The position numbers and the translations under genes were made by a program. A stretch of 64,000 nucleotides of DNA. Source: PALSA-1353 sp050014015 (GTDB taxonomy: Bacteria; Planctomycetota; Phycisphaerae; Tepidisphaerales; Tepidisphaeraceae). The stretch is from positions 110,812 through 174,811 of the forward strand of contig JBEKEC010000011.1 in the NCBI GenBank assembly GCA_050014015.1, written 5' to 3'. The notes beneath the pieces are model-generated. The model was not told where the DNA came from. It was given only the letters and a program-made list of their open reading frames with translations, and searched no databases. Positions 26,554 through 32,961 of the stretch are shown one piece after another. How positions within the stretch are numbered: the first letter of the stretch is position 1; each line of letters begins with the position of its first letter.

Positions 26554-27447
26554 TTAGAATCCTTTTGCGGATTGCGTGGTGGCCGGGGCGGCCGCGTGGT
26601 TTTTCATTCCCTTCATCGGCACGGATTGTCCGACCAGAATCAATAGCTGTTCATATCTTTGGTTTGGCCCGTCGCGTGTCAAGAACCGGCTGCCGACGCG
26701 ATTGGGGTCCTCGGTCGCGGTGGAAGTGCCCAGTGCCAGGAATTCGCCGGGGGCGACGTCGGTGCAAAAATGCAGATCGTAGTAATTGAGGCGTTCGAGA
26801 TATTTGCCCTCGGGCGGATTGTCGCTCAGGGAGTAATCCCGGCGCGTCCGCCAGGCCATGATGGCGGGACAGATCGTCAAGCGCATCGTCCCCGCTTTTC
26901 GCGGCGCCCATTGAAAGGCCACGGATAGAAAGTTCTGGCAGTCGTCGAACGATCGCATGGTCAGGCCGTGATCGTCGTAAATGAACAGCAATTCCTCGGG
27001 CAGGATGTCATCCGACATCGGCAGGCGGGCATCGTCGAACGACGGCTGGGTAAGGAACTTGGTTTCCTTGAGCGTCATGGCGGATTCCGCGATGAGAAGC
27101 TTCAAATAATCCGGCCAATCCGCGACCCGGCCGCGCCCGACGCGCAGGCCGTTGCGGTTCAAGTTCAGGTTCGTGGGCACGTCGACCACGTCCTCATCCA
27201 CGAGCTTCCAAAATGAATCGTCCCGGCTGTTGGCGCCGAAGGGCATCTGAAACTGATAGATTTCTCCGAAGATGGCCCCGCTGCCAATCAGCGGTGGGTT
27301 GGCATCTGAAGAGGGCATCGGCGGCGAAGCAGCGGGAATCACGCTCTGCGATGGCGGTTGCGAACGGCCGCCGCACGCGCTCATCGCAAGAAACAAAGTG
27401 CATGCGAAAAAACGAAGAACCGCGCGGAAACATGGGGTGCGTGTCAC
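26554..27447 (-). CDS. Lipoprotein of unknown function (297 aa)
   Basis: A GTG at 27447 starts a lipoprotein signal: VTRTPCFRAVLRFFACTLFL followed by the lipobox AMSAC. The mature part has no domain I know; FGEIYQFQMPFGANSRDDSFW and DDILPEELLFIYDDHGLTMR are visible. The same frame stays open to 27681 through a hairpin repeat, but that region is repeat-derived and is rejected as coding. It lies upstream of the TIM-barrel gene with a 2-base gap (26552-26553), so they are probably cotranscribed. Confidence 0.68.
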   Translation of the reverse strand: MTRTPCFRAVLRFFACTLFLAMSACGGRSQPPSQSVIPAASPPMPSSDANPPLIGSGAIFGEIYQFQMPFGANSRDDSFWKLVDEDVVDVPTNLNLNRNGLRVGRGRVADWPDYLKLLIAESAMTLKETKFLTQPSFDDARLPMSDDILPEELLFIYDDHGLTMRSFDDCQNFLSVAFQWAPRKAGTMRLTICPAIMAWRTRRDYSLSDNPPEGKYLERLNYYDLHFCTDVAPGEFLALGTSTATEDPNRVGSRFLTRDGPNQRYEQLLILVGQSVPMKGMKNHAAAPATTQSAKGF

Positions 27448-27464
27448 GCGCTGCAAAGAATTTC

Positions 27465-27566
27465 CCCCTCCCCATGTACTCAGGGGGAGGGTTGGGGTGG
27501 GGGTCGAACTTCGACCGGCCCACAAAACCCCCACCCCAACCCTCCCCCGGAGTACCAGGGGAGGGG
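27465..27566. repeat. Hairpin element with 39-bp arms (CCCTCCCC / GGGGAGGG type)
   Basis: The left arm 27465-27503 and the right arm 27528-27566 are complementary over 39 bases with three mismatches. Each contains CCCTCCCC, a TACTC centre and GGGGGAGGGTTGGGGTGG. A small TCGAA/TTCGA hairpin lies in the loop. It sits between argD (stop 27633) and the lipoprotein start (27447) on the minus strand. A solo copy of one half is found at 31264-31300. From memory, repeats whose translation reads like PGEGWGGG are common in planctomycetes. Confidence 0.93.
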
Positions 27567-27632
27567 ATGAAGAGGGATCGCGGAATGTATCGCGCACCCG
27601 GGAACATGCCCAAAGGAAGGATTGCATTTTCA

Positions 27633-28862
27633 TCAAACGCTCTGAATGGTTTTGATCAGCGCGTCGAGGCCGCGATCCCATTGTTCGGCCGAGATCGTCA
27701 GCGCGGGGGCGAGCCGGATCACCCTTTGGGCGGTCAAATTGATGATGATGCCGTGCTCCAGCCCGCGCTCGACGAGCTTTTGCGGCGGCGCGTTCAATTC
27801 GATGCCGAGCATCAGCCCCCGGCCGCGAACGTCCTGCACCTTGTCGCTGATGGATTTTTCATTCCGCAGCCGGGCGATGGCGTGTTCACCGAGGGCGGCG
27901 GCGTGAGCGAGAAGCCGGTCGCGCTCGATCACGTCGAATATGGTGCGCGCCACCGCCATGCAAACGGGGTTACCCCCGAGCGTGCAACCATGTTTGCCGG
28001 GGACGAGGAGTTTGGCGGTGTCGGGCTTGGCGAACATCGCCCCGACCGGCAGTCCACCGCCGATGGCTTTGCCCAAGGTGAGAATGTCCGGCTCGACGGC
28101 GTTGGTGGAGGCGAAGCCTTCCACGCCGCTTGGCGATTGAAAATGTTGATATCCAAACCAGCGTCCGGTGCGCCCACAGCCGGTCCACACTTCGTCAAAT
28201 ATCAACGTGAGCGAGCGATCGTCGCAGAGCCGGCGCACGTTGGCGGCATAATCGGGCGGATAGAGATTCACGCCGCCTTCGCCCTGGATCGGCTCCATGA
28301 TGATCCCGGCAACCTCGGGATCGATGGCTTTTTCCAGGGCTTCGATGCCGCCGGGTTCGACATGGACAAATCCCGGCACTTCCGGCCCGAATCCCTGTCC
28401 GATGGCGGGATTGCCGGTGGCGGCGATCATCGCCAGCGAGCGGCCATGAAAGCTTTTGCTGAGGGAGACGATCTTCCATCGCTTGGGAGAAGATTCCTGG
28501 CCGCGCAGGCGCGCCAGCTTGCACGCCGCCTCGTTGGCCTCGAGCCCGCTGTGGCAGAAAAACGCCTGGCCCGTGAACGCGCAGCGATTCAATCGCTCGG
28601 CGAATTCAACCTGCGGCTCGGTGTGATAAGTATTGCCGACGTGCCAGAGTTTGCCCATCTGCGTCGTGGCGGCATCGATGAGGGCGGGATGGCAATGCCC
28701 CAGGATCGCGCCGCCGAACCCGGCAAAGAGATCGAGGTATTGCTTGCCGTCGGCGTCCCAGAGGTCCGACCCGTGTCCGCGCGCCATGACAACGGGCTGG
28801 CGGGCGTAATTGCCGATCAAAACCTTCGAGGCGCGATCGAGAACCTGTTGGGAGTGAGACAT
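27633..28862 (-). CDS. argD: Acetylornithine/class III aminotransferase
   Basis: A 409-residue class III PLP aminotransferase of the ArgD type. It has the start VLIGNYARQPVVMARGHGSD, FFCHSGLEANEAACKLAR at 101-118, KSFHGRSLA at 136-144, FDEVWTGCGRTG at 222-233, the PLP lysine Lys265 (DILTLGKAIGGGLPVGAM) and LGGNP. ArgD makes N-acetylornithine from the semialdehyde in arginine synthesis and often also serves lysine synthesis. Close relatives (ornithine or GABA aminotransferases) cannot be fully excluded. No other arg gene is near. Repeat elements lie on both sides. Confidence 0.85.
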   Translation of the reverse strand: MSHSQQVLDRASKVLIGNYARQPVVMARGHGSDLWDADGKQYLDLFAGFGGAILGHCHPALIDAATTQMGKLWHVGNTYHTEPQVEFAERLNRCAFTGQAFFCHSGLEANEAACKLARLRGQESSPKRWKIVSLSKSFHGRSLAMIAATGNPAIGQGFGPEVPGFVHVEPGGIEALEKAIDPEVAGIIMEPIQGEGGVNLYPPDYAANVRRLCDDRSLTLIFDEVWTGCGRTGRWFGYQHFQSPSGVEGFASTNAVEPDILTLGKAIGGGLPVGAMFAKPDTAKLLVPGKHGCTLGGNPVCMAVARTIFDVIERDRLLAHAAALGEHAIARLRNEKSISDKVQDVRGRGLMLGIELNAPPQKLVERGLEHGIIINLTAQRVIRLAPALTISAEQWDRGLDALIKTIQSV

Positions 28863-28882
28863 ATTGAGGAAGTATAAGAGCC

Positions 28883-29053
28883 GAAACCCGAAATCCGAAA
28901 TCCGAATGACGAATCAAGCCCGAATGACCGAATGACGAAGCATAGGTTTCGGACATTCGTCATTCGGGTTTCGGATTTGATTCGTCATTCGGATTTCGGA
29001 TTTCGGGTTTCCACGCAGCGGCTTGATTCATTCGGATTTCGGATTTCGGATTT
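28883..29053. repeat. Hairpin element built from CCGAAAT / CGAATGA heptamers
   Basis: A perfect 35-bp inverted repeat joins 28883-28917 with 28977-29011. The loop contains further CCGAATGA and GTCATTCG units, and a third copy of the right-hand motif follows at 29023-29053. It fills the whole space between the argD start (28862) and the stop of the FHA gene (29060). Confidence 0.93.
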
Positions 29054-29059
29054 AGCATC

Positions 29060-29614
29060 TCACCCCGGCCTGTCGTTTGACGACGGCTCTTTCGACGGCT
29101 CTTCGTCAAAATCGAACTCCAGTTCCCCCGATGCCGCGGAATGCTCATCCTCTTGGGCAACGGCCTCGAGATTGACGTCTTCCGTGTGCGCCGGGTCGGG
29201 CGGAGCGGCTGCGGCATCATCTGGGGGGGCCGCGGCGGCGGGGTGCTCGGCGGCCAGGTGATCCTCGGCCGGCTCGACCGTGCCCGTACTGGCCGCGGGC
29301 TGCATGTCTTCGTCCGCGGGCACGCCGTCGATCTGCACCATGAACGTCACCGGACCGATCTGAACGGTGTCGCCGGGCGCCAACGTCGCTTCGCGAACGC
29401 GCTCGCCGTTGTGGAACGTGCCGTTGGAACTGCCCAGGTCTTCCAGCCGGATCGCCTCGCCATCCTTAATCATGCGGCAATGTTTGCGTGAAACTTCTCC
29501 AAGTGGAATGCGCAGATCGCAATCTTCCCGCCGCCCGACCACGGTCATGTCGCGGACGATGGAAAAGCTGCGGCGCTCGCCATCCGCTCGAAACATTACA
29601 AGTACAACTTGCAT
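29060..29614 (-). CDS. FHA-domain protein with acidic Ala/Pro-rich tail
   Basis: The 184-residue protein starts with an FHA domain (about residues 1-100): SFSIVRDMTVVGRREDCDLR, then IPLGEVSRKHCRMIKDGEA and LEDLGSSNGTFHNGERV. These are all the core phosphothreonine-binding residues (Arg, Ser-x-x-His, Asn-Gly). The C-terminal 80 residues are disordered, rich in Ala, Pro, Glu and Asp. The ATG at 29614 is 9 bases from GAGG and is preferred over the ATG at 29620. No kinase or phosphatase is adjacent. Confidence 0.88.
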   Translation of the reverse strand: MQVVLVMFRADGERRSFSIVRDMTVVGRREDCDLRIPLGEVSRKHCRMIKDGEAIRLEDLGSSNGTFHNGERVREATLAPGDTVQIGPVTFMVQIDGVPADEDMQPAASTGTVEPAEDHLAAEHPAAAAPPDDAAAAPPDPAHTEDVNLEAVAQEDEHSAASGELEFDFDEEPSKEPSSNDRPG

Positions 29615-29738
29615 CGACATTTCCCTCGAAATGCAATTCTCCGGCCAGGGGATTACTCTAGTGCCAAACCTGGTTTTCAGCAACAAGTTATTCGCGGTTT
29701 TTTTGCGGCCATGCACCCTCCGGCGGTAGTATCTCCCC

Positions 29739-31241
29739 GTGCTTGCCACCGTTCACTCCTACGTCCTGACGGGGATAGACGCCATTCTTTGCGAGGTGGA
29801 GGTGGATGTCAGCCAGCGCGGGCTGTCGCGCAGCGTGATCGTCGGGCTGGCCCAGACGGCCGTCAAGGAATCCATCGAGCGGGTCCGCCGGGCGATGATC
29901 AATTCCGGATTTCCGTTTCCCAGCCATGCCGTGCTGATCAATCTCGCGCCGGCCGACGTGAAGAAAGAGGGTCCGAGCCTCGATCTTCCGATCGCCATCG
30001 GCCTGCTGCGGGCCAGCGGATCGATTGAGACGGACGTTCACAAGCAATTCCTGATCGCCGGCGAACTGGCTCTCGATGGCCGGCTGCGGAAGATCAAGGG
30101 CGCCCTGTCGCTGGCCATGCTGGCCAAAGCGAGAAAGATGCGTGGGGTAATCCTGCCCGCGGAAAACGCGCGCGAGGCGGCCGTGGTTGAGGGGATCGAA
30201 GTTTATCCCATGTCGCATCTTTCGCAGGCAGTGTCGTTTTTGAACGAGAAATTGCCGATGGAGCCGTTCGAATTGGACGGCCAGGAATATACGGCCTCAT
30301 CGCAAATGCCCGACCTGGATTTCGCCGACGTGCGCGGTCAGGAGGCGGTCAAACGGGCGGTCACGGTTGCGGCCGCGGGAGGACATAATCTGCTGATGAT
30401 CGGGCCGCCGGGTACGGGCAAGACCATGCTCGCCCAGCGCATGGCCGGCGTTCTGCCGCCGCTCGGCCGAACCGAATCGCTCGAAACCACGCGGATTTAT
30501 TCGGCCTTGGGATTGCTCCCCGAAGGCGTGGCCCTGATGGACGAACGCCCCGTCCGCATGCCCCACCATTCCGCGACTGCCCAGGCCTTGATCGGCGGCG
30601 GAACCGTCCCGCGCCCGGGCGAAGTTTCCCTGGCTCATCACGGCATTCTCTTCCTCGACGAACTACCCGAATTCAGCCGCTACGTTTTGGAAACCCTCCG
30701 CCAACCGCTGGAGAGCGGCGAAGTGACGGTAGCCCGCGTTCACGGCTCCATGCGTTTCCCCGCCCGGTTCATGTTAGTGGCCGCGATGAATCCCACGGCC
30801 CGCGGCTTCGCATCGGACAACCCTCGCGCCCGCGACCGTTATCTCGACAAACTCAGCGGCCCCCTGCTCGACCGCATAGATATCCACGTCGAAGTTCCCG
30901 CCGTTCCCTACCCCGAACTGACGGGCAAAAACCGCGGCACCGACAGCCAAACCATGCGCCAGCGCGTCCTATCCGCCCGCCAAATCCAGCAAAAACGCTT
31001 CGGCGACGCCACCCTCAACGCCCACATGAGTTCCAAGCAACTGAAATCCTTCTGCGAATTAAGTCCCGGCTGTCTCCTGCTGATGCGCCAGGCGATGAGC
31101 GAGCTAGGCCTAAGCGCCCGCGCCTACGACAAGGTCCGCCGTGTCGCCCGCACAATCGCCGATCTTGAACAAGCCGCCGACATTCAGGAACATCACTTAG
31201 CGGAAGGCATTCAATACCGCCTGCTCGATCGGCGGTTTTGA
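29739..31241 (+). CDS. comM: YifB/ComM-family Mg-chelatase-like AAA+ ATPase
   Basis: The 500-residue protein has the family order: an N-terminal Lon-like S5 fold (residues 1-170, VDVSQRGLSRSVIVGLAQTA), then the AAA+ core with Walker A GPPGTGKTML (Lys228), Walker B ILFLDELPEF near 303-312 and sensor motifs, and a C-terminal Mg-chelatase domain (RQAMSELGLSARAYDKVRRV). In other bacteria ComM is a hexameric helicase that aids branch migration in natural transformation. GTG at 29739 is the start; no ATG gives the conserved N-terminus. Confidence 0.9.
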   Translation: MLATVHSYVLTGIDAILCEVEVDVSQRGLSRSVIVGLAQTAVKESIERVRRAMINSGFPFPSHAVLINLAPADVKKEGPSLDLPIAIGLLRASGSIETDVHKQFLIAGELALDGRLRKIKGALSLAMLAKARKMRGVILPAENAREAAVVEGIEVYPMSHLSQAVSFLNEKLPMEPFELDGQEYTASSQMPDLDFADVRGQEAVKRAVTVAAAGGHNLLMIGPPGTGKTMLAQRMAGVLPPLGRTESLETTRIYSALGLLPEGVALMDERPVRMPHHSATAQALIGGGTVPRPGEVSLAHHGILFLDELPEFSRYVLETLRQPLESGEVTVARVHGSMRFPARFMLVAAMNPTARGFASDNPRARDRYLDKLSGPLLDRIDIHVEVPAVPYPELTGKNRGTDSQTMRQRVLSARQIQQKRFGDATLNAHMSSKQLKSFCELSPGCLLLMRQAMSELGLSARAYDKVRRVARTIADLEQAADIQEHHLAEGIQYRLLDRRF

Positions 31242-31263
31242 AGCGGAAAGTGTTCTGATCCTC

Positions 31264-31305
31264 TGATCCCCTCTCCCGGTACTCCGGGAAAGGGACAGGG
31301 TGAGG
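31264..31305. repeat. Solo arm of the CCCTCCC-type repeat
   Basis: CTCTCCCGGTACTCCGGGAA followed by AGGGACAGGGTGAGGG resembles one arm of the element at 27465-27566, without an inverted partner. It begins some 23 bases behind the comM stop. CCCGG...CCGGG can form a small stem. The remainder of 31242-31498 holds nothing I recognise. Confidence 0.6.
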
Positions 31306-31498
31306 GCCGTCTTTAATTCTCGCGACGAAGATACGGGGGCATTCACGATTTGATTCGTCAACAATCTTGGATGGGCCCTATCCACAAACGCGCTAAAGAG
31401 CTACGTCCCCTTTAATCAATCTGATGAGCAAGCCCCGGAACGTGCTGCGAAATCGCCTGAAAAAACAGAGGAAAAATGTTTAAGTTGATGCCATTAGC

Positions 31499-31517
31499 TC
31501 ACGTCCCGGTTCCATTC
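31499..31517. repeat. Solo arm: CTCACGTCCCGGTTCC
   Basis: This short copy is identical over 17 bases (CTCACGTCCCGGTTCCA) to the right arm of the hairpin at 32242-32301. It lies 7 bases from the stop codon of the L,D-transpeptidase-like gene, so that gene is bracketed by members of the same repeat. Confidence 0.7.
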
Positions 31518-31523
31518 TCCCGA

Positions 31524-31985
31524 TTAATGATGATGGTGATCGCCGGGGTGTTGTGGATGTGGGTTATGCTGCACATGGTTGAACCTCACTTGAATCATCA
31601 AAAGCGCATCAGTTTGAATGTGTTGATTAATTCCTTGCATGGCGGCTTCAGTCGTCCGAATACACCCCATAGTCGCATGGTCTGGTCCACCGCGTCCAGC
31701 CCTGCCTGCATGAATGCCGACACCGCTGTGAACATGGCCATCCGCAGCGAATTGCTGCAACCGGATTATGCCGTAGGAGCCATAGGGACCTTCAGGTGTG
31801 TCCGCTGCTCCTCCATGACGATGTGACCAGAACGGGTCAATTATATGGTATGTCCCGTTGGGGATGAACCTCAACGTAGCTCGATGATCGACGACATTGT
31901 TCGCACGCCACTGCCCCACCTGCCGGTTGTTCGAATCCAACAATGTAAGTGTGTGCCTCCCGCCGTCGAAGACAACTGTCGCCAT
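31524..31985 (-). CDS. L,D-transpeptidase-like (YkuD-type) protein with natural poly-His tail
   Basis: A 153-residue protein without a signal peptide. The motif GVGIHAG (His92) followed 16 residues later by TMGCIRT (Cys108, Arg110) matches the His...S/T-x-G-C-x-R active site of L,D-transpeptidases or related DUF2778 peptidoglycan amidases. These act on peptidoglycan cross-links, or serve as secreted effectors. The last residues are HNPHPQHPGDHHHH, a natural histidine-rich end that may bind metal. GGGAGG precedes the ATG by about 6 bases. The absence of an export signal suggests either another secretion route or a cytosolic role. Confidence 0.65.
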   Translation of the reverse strand: MATVVFDGGRHTLTLLDSNNRQVGQWRANNVVDHRATLRFIPNGTYHIIDPFWSHRHGGAADTPEGPYGSYGIIRLQQFAADGHVHSGVGIHAGRAGRGGPDHATMGCIRTTEAAMQGINQHIQTDALLMIQVRFNHVQHNPHPQHPGDHHHH

Positions 31986-32204
31986 GATGTGCCTCCCTTC
32001 TTCCTAAGTCTAACGTCGCGACGTACGCTTTCAAGTTTGATCCATCGCATCGACAGAATCACAGAATCTGAATCCGTGGCACAATATCGCTCTCGGAAAA
32101 GGAGTCCAATCGTCGCGCACGCGGGGTCAGAACAGGCCCCCGCTTCGAACCTCCCATCGAGCCTGCCCTGTATCGCGATGACGCATCGGCCGCGACGTGG
32201 GGAC

Positions 32205-32301
32205 GTGGAACCGGGACGGGGACGTGGACCGGGACGGGGACGTGGAACCGGGACGTGAGCGCTTTTTCAGGAAACCGAAACCGCTCACGTCCCGGTTCCA
32301 C
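32205..32301. repeat. GGGACGTGG tandem repeat ending in a 20-bp inverted repeat
   Basis: From 32205 several copies of GGGACGTGGAACC / GGGACGGGGACGTGG follow one another. The last unit, 32242-32261, is perfectly inverted at 32282-32301 with a 20-base loop that has its own weak pairing. This is the first of the elements filling 31986-32961, a stretch with no gene that I can support. Confidence 0.88.
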
Positions 32302-32417
32302 TCTACGTCAACCACAAATCGCTACACTCCTGGCTAACCATGCCGACGCCTCTTTGCCCGGTGTTTGTTGACCACCCTTCCCGCTGTTCCGACGGGGACA
32401 GCATGCACGAGCAGAGC

Positions 32418-32508
32418 ATTGAACCGCGGATTTCGCGGATTGACCCGGATGGGAAGAATGAATTCGTCCTACTTATCCGCGTTATCCGCGCAATCCGCGG
32501 TTTCAATC
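32418..32508. repeat. Hairpin element built from CGCGGATTT-like units
   Basis: The left half, 32418-32455 (ATTGAACCGCGGATTTCGCGG...), and the right half, 32472-32508 (TTATCCGCG twice, then CAATCCGCGGTTTCAAT), are imperfect inverses. Directly behind it, 32517-32540 carries a fragment resembling the right arm of the CGCCAAGA element (GGCTTGGCGGTTCAATC), so two element types abut. Confidence 0.85.
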
Positions 32509-32638
32509 TTGGCATTCTCGGCGGCTTGGCGGTTCAATCATCTTCGCTCCCGGAAGAATTGGCAGAGCCCACAAATCCCCCTCGAATTTTTTCCTTGCGA
32601 GCCGGCGACAGTTAGGCTATTGTTCGGCAAACGTGTCA

Positions 32639-32770
32639 TCCCATGGCCCATCTTCGCCTCTCCATTTCCTTCCCCATCACCTGTTCACCTGCTCCCCCGT
32701 TCACCTGTCTCGCTCCGCGAGGGGGGGGGTGGTATATGGGACATTCTGGGACAACATGGGACATTCTCCG
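32639..32770. repeat. Short tandem motifs without inverted partner
   Basis: TTCACCTG occurs three times near 32681-32708, followed by a run of nine G and by GGGACATTCTGGGACAACAT / GGGACATTC copies at 32746-32768. No coding potential is supported. It resembles single arms of the neighbouring hairpin elements. Confidence 0.55.
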
Positions 32771-32862
32771 ACGCAAAACCAGAAAAATGATCCCGCTTTT
32801 GCGACATGAAGAAAGAGTCTCACACAAAGGCGTCCAGCGCGGTATGGTCGCAACTCAAGAAG

Positions 32863-32943
32863 ATTACCGCGAAGAAGCGAAGTTTCGCGAAGTCAGATTG
32901 GTAATTCTTCGCGCAACTTCGCGCCTTCGCTCCTTCGCGGTAA
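32863..32943. repeat. Hairpin element built from GCGAAG units
   Basis: The left arm ATTACCGCGAAGAAGCGAAG... (32863-32892) is an imperfect inverse of the right arm ending in CTCCTTCGCGGTAA (about 32908-32943). It ends 18 bases before the ATG of the beta-helix protein frame. Confidence 0.85.
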
Positions 32944-32961
32944 CGCATTTGACGATAACCG

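Noticed and set aside
27213..28877. A 554-codon plus-strand open frame opposite argD
   Set aside because: It is the complement of the well-supported argD and of a repeat element; its translation has no domain and its composition is that of an antisense GC-rich frame.
31524..31985. An engineered His-tag as a sign of vector contamination
   Set aside because: The histidines continue a natural His/Pro-rich end in native codon context and no vector sequence is nearby.
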